A stretch of DNA of 62,957 nt from Clostridium thermopalmarium DSM 5974 (GTDB lineage: Bacteria > Bacillota > Clostridia > Clostridiales > Clostridiaceae), in the NCBI RefSeq assembly GCF_002995795.1, contig NZ_PVXN01000028.1, positions 1 through 62,957 on the forward strand. The letters are read 5' to 3'. A program made the position numbers and the translations under genes. Positions 8,111 to 18,829 of this stretch are shown piece by piece (positions within the stretch are counted from its first letter, which is position 1; every line of letters begins with the position of its first letter). Below the pieces are notes generated by a model that worked only from the letters and a program-made list of their open reading frames with translations, made no database searches and was not told the origin of the DNA.

Positions 8111-11100
8111 TTACTTTGTTTCAACTGCTCCCTGAAGATATTCCAATAATTCTTTTAGAGCAGGTATTAGTTCTTCCTTCTTTATATCTCTTAGCTGATA
8201 TCCTATTGCAGGCTCTTCACCCATCTTAAATATAATTTTCCTGCTGTATTTATTTATTATATATCTTACTAGATCCTCACTTATAAAGTTTCTATTAACA
8301 AACTTTATAACAACCTCAGTAGGTTTTTCCTTAATCTCCTGTATTCCAAGCTTATTGGCAAGAGCCTTAATATAAGCAATATTCATAAGATTATCTACGG
8401 AATTAGGTATATCAGAAAATCTATCTTCAAGTTCTTCTTGAATATCTAACATAGCTTCCTTAGAATCTATACTAGCAATCTTTTTATATATCTCTATCTT
8501 TTGCATCTCATCGTCTATATAGTTATTTGGTATATATGCATCCACTTTAAGATCTACAGTAGTTTCAAAAGGCTCTCTGTCTATCTCACCTTTTATAAGC
8601 TTTATGGTGTCTTCAAGCATCCTGCAGTATAAATCATATCCTACAGATGCCATATGTCCATGTTGAGATGAACCTATAATGTTTCCTGCTCCTCTTATCT
8701 CTAGATCCTTCATAGCAATTTTAAATCCTGAGCCAAGTTCAGTGAAATCTTTTATTGCTTTCAATCTTTTTTCAGCCACCTCTGAAAGCACTTTATCTTT
8801 TCTATAAGTTAAATATGCATATGCAATTCTGTTGCTTCTTCCGACTCTTCCACGGAGCTGATAAAGCTGTGATAATCCAAACTTGTCTGCATCATATATT
8901 ATCATAGTGTTTGCATTTTGAATATCTAAACCTGTCTCAATTATAGTTGTACATAAAAGTATATCATACTTATTCTTCATGAAGTCAATCATAACCTTCT
9001 CAAGTTCTTTCTCTGGCATCTGTCCATGAGCTATGCCTATCCTTGCCTCTGGCACTAATTTTCCTAGATATGAGGCCATTTCTTTTATAGATCCTACCCT
9101 ATTATATACAAAATACACCTGACCTCCTCTATCTATTTCTCTTTCAATAGCATCTGCTATGAGCTGTTCATTAAATTCTACCACATAGGTTTGTACAGGA
9201 TATCTTTGCTCTGGAGGAGTTTCTATAACACTTATATCTCTTATACCTGTAAGAGACATGTGGAGTGTTCTTGGTATAGGTGTGGCTGTTAAAGTTAACA
9301 CATCTACATTTTTTTTCATATTTTTTATCTTTTCTTTATGAGTGACTCCAAATCTTTGCTCCTCATCTACAATAAGAAGACCTAAATCCTTAAACTGAAC
9401 ATCCTTTTGAAGTATTCTATGAGTACCTACAAGAATGTCCACATTACCAGCCTTAAGTTCCTTTAATGTTTGTTTTATTTGAGCAGAAGTTCTAAACCTA
9501 CTTACCATATCTATTTTTATTGGAAAATCTGAAAATCTTTGAATTAAATTATTGTAGTGTTGTTCTGCCAAAATAGTTGTAGGAACTAGAATAGCTACCT
9601 GCTTACCATCCATTACCGCTTTAAAGGCCGCTCTCATTGCTACTTCTGTTTTTCCATATCCTACATCTCCACACAGTAACCTATCCATTACTTTTTCAGA
9701 TTCCATATCTCTTTTGATTTCTTCTATAGCTGTAAGCTGGTCTGGAGTTTCCTCATATGGAAACTCGTCTTCAAATTGTTTTTGCCATATAGTATCTTTA
9801 GAAAATTTATGTCCTTTCAATGTAGACCTTATAGCATATAGCTTTACTAAATCTTCTGCTATTTCATTTATTGCCTTTTTAACCTTGCTCTTAGCTTTAT
9901 TCCACTCACTTCCTCCAAGCTTATTTATTTTAGGAGGTTTTCCTTCACTTCCTATATACTTTTGTACTAAGTCCAACTGGTCTACAGGCACATATAACTT
10001 GTCTTCTCCATTGTAGCTGAGCTCTAAGTAATCCTTTTTATGTCCTTGAACCTCTAGTTGCTTTATTCCTTTATATACACCTATTCCATGGTTTGTATGA
10101 ACTACATAATCTCCTGGTTTTAGTTCTGTAAAGCTTTTTATCTTTCCTACACCTTTTTTATTTACTCTAGCAACCTTTCTCTTTGAAGCTCCAAAAATCT
10201 CTTTATCGGATATTACGCACAGCTTTAAATCTGGATATTCAAATCCCTTTTCTTGATTTCCAAAGGTTATTACCAGTTCGCCATATTCAATATTTTCTAT
10301 AACATCTTTATAGGTGCTCTCAATATCTCTGTCTCTTAGGGTTTCTGCAAGTCTTTCTCCTCTTGGTCTAGTTCCACTTAAAATAACTGTTTTATACCCT
10401 TTAAGCTTTTTATCTTTTATATCATCTATAAGTAAGTCTATCTTTCCACCATACCCACTAAGACTTACCTGAGAAAATACTTCTTTATGCAGCGGCACAA
10501 AATACTTATTTTCTTTGTGCAGCATATCTAAGGTTATGAGTTTAGATTCTCTTAATTCTTCCATAATTTCATCTTTGCTCACTAATAACTTAGACTGACC
10601 TAACAGCACATTTCCTCTTTCTAAAAACTGCTTATAATTTTCCTGAAACTCAAAGTATATGCTCTCTAACTTACCTACACATCTTTGAGTATCATTTATA
10701 AATATCAAGGAATCCTTCATATAATCTGTTAAAGTAAAGGTTTTATCATAAAAATATGGTAGAAAGCTGTCTATATTTTCAAATCCCCAATTTTCTTTTA
10801 AAAGCTCCAAATTAGCAGAAATACTTAACTCTATTCTTTCTCTTGCTTCTTTATCCTTTCCTAAGGTCTTTTTAGCCAGTTCTAAATCTTTTTTTATTTC
10901 CTCATATCCTTTATCAACGTTTTCTTTTGTTAGAATCATCTCTTTAGCAGGAAATATTTCTATACTATTAAACTTCTCTATACTTCTTTGAGATTCTGTA
11001 TTAAAGCTTCTTATAGAATCTACTTCATCTCCAAAAAACTCTATTCTATACGGAATAGAGGATATAGGAGGATAAATATCAAGTATTCCCCCTCTTATTG

Positions 11101-11623
11101 AAAATTCTCCTTTTCCTTCTACTATGCTGACTCTTTCATATCCACTTTGTATCAACCTTTCACTTAAACTTTCCATATCAGCAGTATCTCCTACGGAAAT
11201 ATGTATCGTATATTTTCTATATAGCTCAGGAGAAATATAAGATGCTACTAAGTTTTCAATAGATGCAACTATAATTTTTTTATCTTCTCTAAGCATCTCT
11301 CTTATTACTTTCAGCCTTTCCCATCTTAAATCTCCTGAAATTGCATATATGTTATAGAACACTACCTCTTTATTAGGAAAGTAATATACATTAGGCAAAT
11401 AAAAGGATAGATCCTCATATAAGTTTTTAGCCTCGACATCACTATGAGTAAATATGAGAATTGATTTATCCTGATTTTCATATATCCCATTTATAAAAAA
11501 TCCTATACCTGAGTCAGAAAGTCCTACTACCTCTATAGGAAACCTTCTATCCTCCACAGCCTTTACTACATCTTTAAATTGCTCATTTTCAAATAAAGGC
11601 TGCATAAGCCCTTTTAATCTCAT
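8111..11623 (-). CDS. mfd: Transcription-repair coupling factor
   Basis: A 1170-aa SF2 translocase that removes stalled RNA polymerase from lesions and recruits UvrA. It has a UvrB-like N-terminal region, the RNA-polymerase interaction domain (KPGDYVVHTNHGIGVYKG), Walker A GDVGYGKTEVAMR, the DEEQ box IVDEEQRFGV, motif VI QLRGRVGRSNR and a C-terminal TRCF domain. Length and domain order are standard. The ATG at 11623 follows GAGAGGTG. It sits 16 nt after pth and probably shares its transcript. Confidence 0.97.
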   Translation of the reverse strand: MRLKGLMQPLFENEQFKDVVKAVEDRRFPIEVVGLSDSGIGFFINGIYENQDKSILIFTHSDVEAKNLYEDLSFYLPNVYYFPNKEVVFYNIYAISGDLRWERLKVIREMLREDKKIIVASIENLVASYISPELYRKYTIHISVGDTADMESLSERLIQSGYERVSIVEGKGEFSIRGGILDIYPPISSIPYRIEFFGDEVDSIRSFNTESQRSIEKFNSIEIFPAKEMILTKENVDKGYEEIKKDLELAKKTLGKDKEARERIELSISANLELLKENWGFENIDSFLPYFYDKTFTLTDYMKDSLIFINDTQRCVGKLESIYFEFQENYKQFLERGNVLLGQSKLLVSKDEIMEELRESKLITLDMLHKENKYFVPLHKEVFSQVSLSGYGGKIDLLIDDIKDKKLKGYKTVILSGTRPRGERLAETLRDRDIESTYKDVIENIEYGELVITFGNQEKGFEYPDLKLCVISDKEIFGASKRKVARVNKKGVGKIKSFTELKPGDYVVHTNHGIGVYKGIKQLEVQGHKKDYLELSYNGEDKLYVPVDQLDLVQKYIGSEGKPPKINKLGGSEWNKAKSKVKKAINEIAEDLVKLYAIRSTLKGHKFSKDTIWQKQFEDEFPYEETPDQLTAIEEIKRDMESEKVMDRLLCGDVGYGKTEVAMRAAFKAVMDGKQVAILVPTTILAEQHYNNLIQRFSDFPIKIDMVSRFRTSAQIKQTLKELKAGNVDILVGTHRILQKDVQFKDLGLLIVDEEQRFGVTHKEKIKNMKKNVDVLTLTATPIPRTLHMSLTGIRDISVIETPPEQRYPVQTYVVEFNEQLIADAIEREIDRGGQVYFVYNRVGSIKEMASYLGKLVPEARIGIAHGQMPEKELEKVMIDFMKNKYDILLCTTIIETGLDIQNANTMIIYDADKFGLSQLYQLRGRVGRSNRIAYAYLTYRKDKVLSEVAEKRLKAIKDFTELGSGFKIAMKDLEIRGAGNIIGSSQHGHMASVGYDLYCRMLEDTIKLIKGEIDREPFETTVDLKVDAYIPNNYIDDEMQKIEIYKKIASIDSKEAMLDIQEELEDRFSDIPNSVDNLMNIAYIKALANKLGIQEIKEKPTEVVIKFVNRNFISEDLVRYIINKYSRKIIFKMGEEPAIGYQLRDIKKEELIPALKELLEYLQGAVETK

Positions 11624-11638
11624 CTGTATGCACCTCTC

Positions 11639-12214
11639 CTAATCCTGCTCTACCTTAAAACCGTTATATTTATTCATAGCCTCCATAGTTCCCTTTTTTA
11701 TTATAACTTCCACTGCAGCTGATGCTGCTTCAAATACCTTTTCTAAAATTTTTCTATCATCATCTGAAAATCTGCCTAATACAAAAGAAACTAAATCTTC
11801 TTCCATAGGCTGTCCTACTCCTACCTTTATCCTTGGAAAAACATCACTGCCTAAACTGGCAATAATACTCTTGATTCCATTATGACCTCCTGCGCTGCCT
11901 TTTTCTCTAATTCTAAGTCTGCCAACATCTAAGCTTATATCATCATAAATAATTATAATGTTTTCATTAGGTATTTTATAAAAATCAGATATTTCCTTTA
12001 CACTTTCTCCGCTTAAATTCATATAAGTTTCTGGCTTTAGCAAAAAAACTCTTTCCCCATTTATATTACCATCACCATACACACCTTTAAATTTTTTCCT
12101 ATTTATTTCAATATTATACTTTTCAGATATTAAATCTATAATATCAAATCCTACATTATGTCTCGTATTCTCGTACTCTTTTCCTGGATTGCCTAGTCCC
12201 ACTATTAAAAACAT
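11639..12214 (-). CDS. pth: Peptidyl-tRNA hydrolase
   Basis: A 191-aa enzyme that cleaves peptidyl-tRNA released by early drop-off, recycling tRNA. Family marks are [20 protein letters not shown], which includes the catalytic His, then [11 protein letters not shown] and [11 protein letters not shown]. The ATG at 12214 follows GGAGGTG. An upstream in-frame start at 12235 would put extra residues before the conserved MFLIVGLG and is rejected. The pth-mfd-(spoVT region) order is the classic Firmicute arrangement. Confidence 0.96.
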   Translation of the reverse strand: MFLIVGLGNPGKEYENTRHNVGFDIIDLISEKYNIEINRKKFKGVYGDGNINGERVFLLKPETYMNLSGESVKEISDFYKIPNENIIIIYDDISLDVGRLRIREKGSAGGHNGIKSIIASLGSDVFPRIKVGVGQPMEEDLVSFVLGRFSDDDRKILEKVFEAASAAVEVIIKKGTMEAMNKYNGFKVEQD

Positions 12215-12305
12215 ATAAAAACACCTCCATCTCACTTCATTTTAATCATACTTAAAATATGATACATCAAAAAAAGCTTTTTATAAATAGTTATTTTACA
12301 AACGC

Positions 12306-12340
12306 CTTAAACCCATGAGATTATATCTCACGGGTTTAAG
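12306..12340 (-). terminator. Terminator-like hairpin after the HtrA-like gene
   Basis: A 15- to 16-bp inverted repeat (TTAAACCC...GGGTTTAA type, one mismatch) starts about 14 nt past the stop codon. The T tract behind it is weak, so termination may be partial. Confidence 0.6.
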
Positions 12341-12353
12341 ATATTTTATCAGC

Positions 12354-13508
12354 TTATTTATTCTCCATATCTGCAAGTTCTATAGTCATATCTATATTAT
12401 TACCATTTCTCCATATTTTACACTTTACAGTGTCCCCTATTTTGTATTTTCCTAAAATTCCAGCCATATCCTCAAACTTTGTTATCTTTTTCTTCTCTAT
12501 CTCAACTATAATATCTGTAGGCATAATTCCAGCCTTTTCTGCTCCGCTTCCTTTTGTAACTGAGGTTACATATACCCCCTTTACTCCATCATTATTATTT
12601 GAAACCGCATCCCTTCCATATATACCTAAGTCAGGCCTTGCAGCCTTTCCATACTCCATAATCTCATTTATTATATTCTTTACTTCATTTGAAGCTATTG
12701 CAAATCCCATTCCATCTTCATTCTTAAATTGAGTATCCTTTAGGTTTAAATTATTTATTCCTATAATTTCTCCTTTTAAATTGCATAAGGCTCCTCCACT
12801 GTTACCTTCATTCATAGCAACATCTGTTTGAAGCACCTTATATGTTGATTTCCCATATTGAATTTTTCTATTAAGAGCACTTATTACGCCTGCCGTTACA
12901 CTACCAGTAAATTCCTCTCCTAAGGGGTTTCCTATGGCAATTGCAATATCTCCAACCCTCATTTTAGAAGAATCTCCAAACTTAGCTACGGGCAGATTCT
13001 GCGCCTCTACTTTTATTATTGCTAGGCCAGAGTCAGGATCTGAACCTATGAATTTTGCTTTTAAATATTTTTGTCCTCTAGCAAGCTTTACGTTAATCTC
13101 CTCTGCTCCATCAATAATATTATAATTGGTTACTATATATCCATTAGAACGAAATATTATACCCGAACCGCTGCTATTATTCACATTCTGTGAATCATTT
13201 GGAGAGGTTTTAATTATTCCAACAACAGTAGGTCCAACAATATTAGCTACTTTAGCTATATCACTGTAAGGGTTTTCTTGAAGTTCTTCATCTATACTCT
13301 TATCCTCCACTTTAGCTTTTTGAGAATATTTTTTTTCTATCATATAACTTGAAGATACTGCTCCTGATACTGCAGCAATTAATATGAACGCAACGCCTCT
13401 AAAAAAACTTTTAATATTATTTTTACGTTTTCTAAACTTTATTGCACCATATTTTTCATCACTTATGCTCTCCCAATTGACTTCCTTAACTTCATGATTA
13501 TCTTGCAA
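12354..13508 (-). CDS. HtrA/DegP-like membrane protein with PDZ domain, catalytic triad incomplete
   Basis: A 384-aa protein: cytoplasmic N-terminus, one membrane segment at about residues 36-56, a trypsin-like S1C domain (about 85-275) and a C-terminal PDZ domain (about 285-375). The Ser motif GNSGGAL is intact. The His site reads TNYNIID where active HtrA has TNxHV, and the Asp site reads DSGLAIIK where DegP has SDIALL. So His and Asp are replaced by Asn and Gly, and I predict it is not a working protease. The TTG at 13508 is best spaced from GAGGTG. It follows the sensor kinase gene. Confidence 0.85.
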   Translation of the reverse strand: MQDNHEVKEVNWESISDEKYGAIKFRKRKNNIKSFFRGVAFILIAAVSGAVSSSYMIEKKYSQKAKVEDKSIDEELQENPYSDIAKVANIVGPTVVGIIKTSPNDSQNVNNSSGSGIIFRSNGYIVTNYNIIDGAEEINVKLARGQKYLKAKFIGSDPDSGLAIIKVEAQNLPVAKFGDSSKMRVGDIAIAIGNPLGEEFTGSVTAGVISALNRKIQYGKSTYKVLQTDVAMNEGNSGGALCNLKGEIIGINNLNLKDTQFKNEDGMGFAIASNEVKNIINEIMEYGKAARPDLGIYGRDAVSNNNDGVKGVYVTSVTKGSGAEKAGIMPTDIIVEIEKKKITKFEDMAGILGKYKIGDTVKCKIWRNGNNIDMTIELADMENK

Positions 13509-13538
13509 ACATATCACCTCTAAAAATTATTGGACTTT

Positions 13539-14957
13539 TTATCTATGGGCCTTTTTCAATGTGAATATAAATTTAACCCCTTTATTTTCTTTATTTTCAA
13601 GCCATATGTCTTCATTGTGTTGATTAATTATTCTTCTCACTATAGATAATCCAAGTCCTGTACTCACTTTAGAAGTCCTTGATTTATCTCCCTTGTAGAA
13701 TCTATCCCAAATATGCTTTTCATCTTCTTTTGAGATATTAGGTCCATCATCAAACACCCATACAAATACCTTTTGTCCCTTAATTCTGGCCCCTATCTCT
13801 ATATTGCCGCCAGGTTCTACGTATTTTATAGCATTGTCTATAAGATTAGTCATAACTTGTATTATCTTATCTTTGTCTGCTAATATATAAACTTCCTCAT
13901 CTTCTAACCATACATCTACATTTATTTTTTTAGACTTTATAGCAGTTTCAAATTTTATAATAGAAAGTTTTATAATTTCATTTATATCCTGGGGCTTAAT
14001 ATTCAAACTGAACTTTCCCGCCTCTATTGCTGATAAATCCAATAAATCATTTATAAGTCTAGTAAGCCTTTGAATTTCATCATAGGCAATAGACAAGTAA
14101 TATTTTTCCTTTTCCTTAGGTATTATTCCATCTAATACCCCTCCTATAAATCCCTTTATAGAAGTAATAGGAGATCTTAATTCATGAGATACATTAGATA
14201 TAAAATCTCTTCTATTTTTTTCTACTTCCTCTAAACTATCTGCCATAGAATTAAAAGATCTGGCAAGCTCTCCTATTTCATCATTTGTTTGTATGTTTAC
14301 TCTTCTGCTTACTTCACCTTTTGCTATCTTATCCGCTGCATCGTTTATTTTTGCTAAAGGTTTAATCAATATCTTCTCAGAAAAAGAATATATAATAAAG
14401 CTTGAACTTATTATTGCAATAATCGCTGATATCCATATAATTTCATAAACTCTTTTTAAAAGATCCTTTATTTCATTTATGGATGTATTTATGACTACTG
14501 CTCCCTGAAACACTCCTCTATAAAACACAGGTACTTCATAAGTATGGACTGGCTCTTTAAAAACATTTGCTAATATGTTATTTTTCTCAACAAGTTTTCC
14601 TTCCCTTAAGTCTCCTAAATCTTCGCTTAAAAGTTGCTGTCCTATTAATTCTTTGTGTTCTTGATTAGATACAGCATAGGCATATCCATATCTATCAAAC
14701 AGGATTATATCTATATTGGCATAATTTGATACATATTCCAAAATATCATTAGTCTTATCCAAAGAAGTGTTTCCATGCAAATATTGTACAGCAGCATTAG
14801 ATACTATTTGAGCTTCAGTTAAAAGCTGACTTTTTCTTTGTTCAAAAAAGTAACCTTCAAACCAAAAGGATAAAAAGGCTGCTATTATTATAAAACTCAT
14901 AGATATTATGAGGATATAAGTAGCTACCATCTTTGAAAATAAACCTTTTTTTCGCAT
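13539..14957 (-). CDS. HAMP-domain sensor histidine kinase
   Basis: A 472-aa membrane sensor. Membrane segments at about 10-30 and 168-190 enclose an outside sensing region of about 135 residues. Then come HAMP (about 190-243), HisKA with the phospho-acceptor in FISNVSHELRSPITSIKG, and the HATPase domain (TNLIDNAIKYVEPGGN, GLGLSIVRRI). It would phosphorylate the response regulator encoded 1 nt upstream. The signal is unknown. The HtrA-like gene behind it recalls the CssRS secretion-stress system, but that link is inference. Confidence 0.92.
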   Translation of the reverse strand: MRKKGLFSKMVATYILIISMSFIIIAAFLSFWFEGYFFEQRKSQLLTEAQIVSNAAVQYLHGNTSLDKTNDILEYVSNYANIDIILFDRYGYAYAVSNQEHKELIGQQLLSEDLGDLREGKLVEKNNILANVFKEPVHTYEVPVFYRGVFQGAVVINTSINEIKDLLKRVYEIIWISAIIAIISSSFIIYSFSEKILIKPLAKINDAADKIAKGEVSRRVNIQTNDEIGELARSFNSMADSLEEVEKNRRDFISNVSHELRSPITSIKGFIGGVLDGIIPKEKEKYYLSIAYDEIQRLTRLINDLLDLSAIEAGKFSLNIKPQDINEIIKLSIIKFETAIKSKKINVDVWLEDEEVYILADKDKIIQVMTNLIDNAIKYVEPGGNIEIGARIKGQKVFVWVFDDGPNISKEDEKHIWDRFYKGDKSRTSKVSTGLGLSIVRRIINQHNEDIWLENKENKGVKFIFTLKKAHR

Positions 14958-15644
14958 CTACTTCACCTCAAACTTATATCCAACACCCCAAACAGTCTCT
15001 ATTTGCCAATTTGGTCCTCCCTGAAGCTTTTCTCTTAACCTTTTAATATGAACATCCACAGTTCTTGAATCTCCTGGATAATCGTATCCCCATACCTCAC
15101 AAAGTAATTGTTCTCTTGTAAAAACCTTGTTTTTGTTGCTTGCAAGATAATAAAGAAGCTCAAACTCCTTAGGCGGCATCTTTATTTCTTTGTTTTTATA
15201 TATAACATTGTATGAATTTATATCAATAGTTAAGTTAGGAAAATTTAAAATCTCCTTGCTTTCTGCTTCTACATTGTACCTTCTTAAAACAGCCTTAATC
15301 CTTGCAATTAACTCTTTTGGCTCAAAAGGCTTCACTATATAATCGTCTGCTCCTAATTCTAAAGCTAATACCTTGTCAAAGGTTTCTCCTTTTGCAGTCA
15401 GCATAATGACAGGAGTTTCATAATCCTTTCTTATGGACTTTAATACATCTATTCCATCAACATGGGGAAGCATAATATCAAGAAGAACTAAGTCTGGTCT
15501 ATACTCAAGAAATACTTCTTGTACTTCCTTTCCATCATAACAAACCTCAGTACCATATCCTGAACTTTCTAAGTACATTCTTATTACTTCACATATATTT
15601 TCATCGTCATCTACGATAAGTATCTTTCCTAAAAGACCTTCCAT
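14958..15644 (-). CDS. OmpR/PhoB-family response regulator
   Basis: A 228-aa regulator. The receiver domain (about 5-118) has the acidic pair in VDDDENI, the phospho-acceptor Asp in PDLVLLDIMLP and the Lys in DDYIVKPFEP. The DNA-binding winged helix (about 130-226) ends RTVDVHIKRLREKL and WGVGYKFE. The ATG follows GGGGGTAA. It is the first gene of the regulator-kinase-HtrA-like operon, with about 165 nt of A+T-rich DNA upstream that should hold the promoter. Confidence 0.94.
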   Translation of the reverse strand: MEGLLGKILIVDDDENICEVIRMYLESSGYGTEVCYDGKEVQEVFLEYRPDLVLLDIMLPHVDGIDVLKSIRKDYETPVIMLTAKGETFDKVLALELGADDYIVKPFEPKELIARIKAVLRRYNVEAESKEILNFPNLTIDINSYNVIYKNKEIKMPPKEFELLYYLASNKNKVFTREQLLCEVWGYDYPGDSRTVDVHIKRLREKLQGGPNWQIETVWGVGYKFEVK

Positions 15645-15814
15645 AAATTTACCCCCGTTCTTATCTAGAGTTAATATCTTCTGTTTTATTTTAATTTCCT
15701 CTAAATTTACATTAATTATACTCTATCATATTTACATATACTATAAACGATTAAAATTATAAATTTAAATAAAAGTTACAATTTAAAGACAACTTTATGC
15801 TAAAATTCTAATTT

Positions 15815-15845
15815 AAAAAAGCATACAAGGAAAGTCCTTATATGC
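15815..15845 (-). terminator. Terminator after prs
   Basis: Stem GCATATAAGGA / TCCTTGTATGC with a 3-nt loop, followed on the minus strand by TTTTTT. It lies about 60 nt past the prs stop codon and is a textbook intrinsic terminator. Confidence 0.85.
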
Positions 15846-15907
15846 CTATAATAAAAGTTATTATAATCGTATATATAACTTTTTAATATATACTATTATG
15901 TTATAAT

Positions 15908-16864
15908 TTAAGTGAATAATTTGCTTATAGATACATCTTCATATATTCTCTTTATAGCCTCAGCAAATATTGGAGCTACAGATAAAACTTCAAATTTATC
16001 GCTTAATTTTTCCTTTGGAATATTTATAGTATTTAAAGTAACCAATTTTTTAATAGCGCTACTTTCTATTCTTTCAAAAGCAGGTCCTGATAATACTCCA
16101 TGTGAGCAGCATGCATAAACGTCCTTTGCTCCTCTTTCAACTAATGCATTTGCACCATTTGTTATAGTTCCAGCAGTATCAATCATATCATCAATTAGAA
16201 TAACAGTCTTATCTTTAATGTCTCCGATTACATTCATTACTTCTGAAACATTTGCTTTTGGTCTTCTCTTATCAATTATAGCTATTGGGCAGTTTAATCT
16301 ATCTGCAAAGTTTCTAGCTCTTGTAACACTTCCAAGGTCAGGAGATACAACAACTACATCTTCTCTATCCTTAAATCCTTTATCTATAAAGTATTTAGCA
16401 AGTATTGGTGCTCCAATTAAATTATCAACTGGAATATTAAAGTATCCTTGAATTTGTGCTGCATGAAGATCCATAGTAAGAACTCTATCTGCTCCTGCTG
16501 TTGTTATTAGGTCTGCTACTAACTTAGCAGTGATTGGATCTCTAGCCTTTGCTTTTCTGTCTTGTCTTGCATATCCGTAATAAGGTATAACTGCTGTTAT
16601 CCTTCCAGCTGATGCTCTTTTGAAAGCATCTATCATAATTAAAAGTTCCATTAAATTGTCATTTACTGGAGCATGTGTAGGTTGAATAACGAACACATCT
16701 GTTCCTCTTACTGTTTCATTTGTATTTACAGATATTTCTCCATCGCTAAACTTTCCAACATTTGAATCACCAACATAAACACCTAATATATCAGCAATTT
16801 CATTAGCCAAAGTTGGGTGTGCATTACCTGTAAATATCTTAATGTTTTTACCATGGGTTATCAT
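15908..16864 (-). CDS. prs: Ribose-phosphate pyrophosphokinase
   Basis: A 318-aa enzyme that makes PRPP from ribose-5-phosphate and ATP, feeding nucleotide, His and Trp synthesis. It shows the pyrophosphate and ATP loops of the family ([26 protein letters not shown]) and the PRPP motif [13 protein letters not shown]. Length is standard. The ATG follows AAGGAGG. It starts 12 nt after glmU, the same glmU-prs pairing as in Bacillus. Confidence 0.97.
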   Translation of the reverse strand: MITHGKNIKIFTGNAHPTLANEIADILGVYVGDSNVGKFSDGEISVNTNETVRGTDVFVIQPTHAPVNDNLMELLIMIDAFKRASAGRITAVIPYYGYARQDRKAKARDPITAKLVADLITTAGADRVLTMDLHAAQIQGYFNIPVDNLIGAPILAKYFIDKGFKDREDVVVVSPDLGSVTRARNFADRLNCPIAIIDKRRPKANVSEVMNVIGDIKDKTVILIDDMIDTAGTITNGANALVERGAKDVYACCSHGVLSGPAFERIESSAIKKLVTLNTINIPKEKLSDKFEVLSVAPIFAEAIKRIYEDVSISKLFT

Positions 16865-16876
16865 ATGTAGACCTCC

Positions 16877-18250
16877 TTATTTTTTTCTTAATCCTTTTTT
16901 ATCTACCCATCCATCTATATTAATTTGCTTTGCTCTTGCTATTGCAAGCGCTCCATTTGGCACCTTCTTAGTTATAGTAGATCCTGCTCCTATATATGTA
17001 TCACTTTCTACTTCTACAGGTGCTACTAAATTAGTATTACATCCAATAAAGGAATTATTACCTATTATCGTTTTGTTTTTGCTCTTTCCATCATAATTTA
17101 CTACAACAGTTCCACACCCAAAATTGCATCCACTGCCTACTTCTGCATCTCCTATATATGTTAAATGAGATACTTTAGTATTATCCCCAATAGTAGACTT
17201 CTTTATTTCAACAAAGTCTCCAATTCTAGCATTTTGTCCAATATTGCTCTCTGGGCGTATATAAGCAAAAGGTCCAACAGTTGTACCTCTTCCAATATGG
17301 CTTTCAAGTATGACAGAACTTTGAATATTAACTTCTTCCTCGATAATACTATCTTTTATTCTTGAATTAGGATAAAGGATACATCCTTCTTTTATAACAG
17401 TCTTTCCTTCAAGGACGTTTCCTGGATATATAATAGTGTCTCTTCCTATTTCTACATCTACCCCTATATATGTTGACTTAGGATCAATTATTGTAACTCC
17501 ATTTTCCATGTGTATTTTGTTTATTCTATGCCTTAGTATTTCTTCTGCTTCTGCAAGCTGAACTCTTGAGTTTACGCCTTTAATCTCGTCAGCATTAACG
17601 CTTAAAGCTCCTACCTTTAAATTTTTGTTCCTTAATATCTCTATAACATCAGTTAGATAATATTCCCCTTGAGAATTATTATTATTTAATTTATCTAAAC
17701 TTTCCATGAGTTCTTTAATATCAAAGCAGTACATTCCAGAATTTATTTCATTAACTTTTAGTTCTTCTTTAGTACAATCCTTATGCTCTACTATCTTTAC
17801 AACTTCGCCTTTTTCATTTCTTATTATTCTTCCATAGCCAGTTGCATCCTCAACTAGGGCTGTTAGTATAGTGGCTTTATGTTTTCCTTCTTCATGAAAC
17901 CTAAAAAAACTTTTTACCGTTTCCTCTGTAATCAAAGGAGCATCTCCCGTGAATACAGCCACAATTCCATCCTTGTCCTTTAAAAAGTCCTTGGCACACA
18001 AAAGAGCATGACCTGTTCCAAGCTGCTCTTCCTGTATAGAATAAGTAACATTTCTATCTTCTGTAGCCTTCCTTACTTGTTCAGCTCCATTTCCTATTAC
18101 TAAGTTTATATCATTTATGTCACATTTTTTTAAAGTATCTATTACTTGATTTACCATTTCCTTACCGCAAACCTTATGTAAAACCTTTGGTAATTTAGAT
18201 TTCATCCTTTTACCTTTCCCTGCGGCAAGTATTATAGCACTTTTATACAA
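16877..18250 (-). CDS. glmU: Bifunctional GlcN-1-P acetyltransferase / UDP-GlcNAc pyrophosphorylase
   Basis: A 457-aa enzyme for the last two steps to UDP-GlcNAc, the cell-wall precursor. The N-terminal uridylyltransferase has [20 protein letters not shown]; the C-terminal half is a left-handed beta helix with hexapeptide repeats, including [12 protein letters not shown] and [10 protein letters not shown] use the TTG at 18250, which follows GAGGTG at good spacing and gives the usual length. The frame extends upstream without a site. It is in one unit with prs. Confidence 0.96.
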   Translation of the reverse strand: MYKSAIILAAGKGKRMKSKLPKVLHKVCGKEMVNQVIDTLKKCDINDINLVIGNGAEQVRKATEDRNVTYSIQEEQLGTGHALLCAKDFLKDKDGIVAVFTGDAPLITEETVKSFFRFHEEGKHKATILTALVEDATGYGRIIRNEKGEVVKIVEHKDCTKEELKVNEINSGMYCFDIKELMESLDKLNNNNSQGEYYLTDVIEILRNKNLKVGALSVNADEIKGVNSRVQLAEAEEILRHRINKIHMENGVTIIDPKSTYIGVDVEIGRDTIIYPGNVLEGKTVIKEGCILYPNSRIKDSIIEEEVNIQSSVILESHIGRGTTVGPFAYIRPESNIGQNARIGDFVEIKKSTIGDNTKVSHLTYIGDAEVGSGCNFGCGTVVVNYDGKSKNKTIIGNNSFIGCNTNLVAPVEVESDTYIGAGSTITKKVPNGALAIARAKQINIDGWVDKKGLRKK

Positions 18251-18397
18251 TTTTAACACCTCTTTACACGGTATATAGCAACGCATTAAGTTATATATGC
18301 TACATTTTAATGTTTATGCCTATTACATTATATTTTATATAAAAATATTTTTCAACTACATAATATCTTATATTATATGATAATATATATAATTATT

Positions 18398-18442
18398 CCC
18401 CTCTTTATTTTTTCAAAAAAATAAAGAGGGGCATTTACCCCT
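18398..18442 (-). terminator. Terminator region after spoVG
   Basis: Two overlapping hairpins follow the spoVG stop. One is GGGG / CCCC around TAAATG followed by TCTTTATTTTTTT on the minus strand. The other is the longer 14-bp CCCCTCTTTATTTT-type inverted repeat at 18398-18431. Either could end the transcript. Confidence 0.7.
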
Positions 18443-18444
18443 TT

Positions 18445-18741
18445 TTACTCCTCTTCCATTACTACTTCTTCATCTTGTTCATTATTATTTTTTACCTTTT
18501 CGTATTCATCTAAAATTGCTTCCTGTATTTTTTGTCTTGTATCAGTATTAATCGGATGTGCTATATCCTTAAATTCTCCTGTAGGAGTTTTTCTACTAGG
18601 CATAGCTATGAAAAGCCCATTTTGTCCTTCAATAACTTTTATATCATGAACTACAAATTCATTATCAAAAGTTACTGATACGATAGCCTTCATTTTTCCT
18701 TCAGCAGAAATCCTTCTAATTCTTACATCTGTAATTTGCAT
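18445..18741 (-). CDS. spoVG: SpoVG, septation/sporulation RNA-binding regulator
   Basis: A 98-aa protein that matches SpoVG along its length: [40 protein letters not shown], then an acidic tail. SpoVG acts in sporulation septation and as a site-specific nucleic-acid-binding regulator. The ATG follows GGAGGTGGAG. It lies between purR and glmU, the conserved Firmicute order, and ends in its own terminator. Confidence 0.96.
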   Translation of the reverse strand: MQITDVRIRRISAEGKMKAIVSVTFDNEFVVHDIKVIEGQNGLFIAMPSRKTPTGEFKDIAHPINTDTRQKIQEAILDEYEKVKNNNEQDEEVVMEEE

Positions 18742-18829
18742 TGAACTCCACCTCCAAAGATGCTTTGTATATAGTATTCTCCATGATTTATATTTTTCCT
18801 TCTATTATGTGATAAATTTTTAGAAAATT

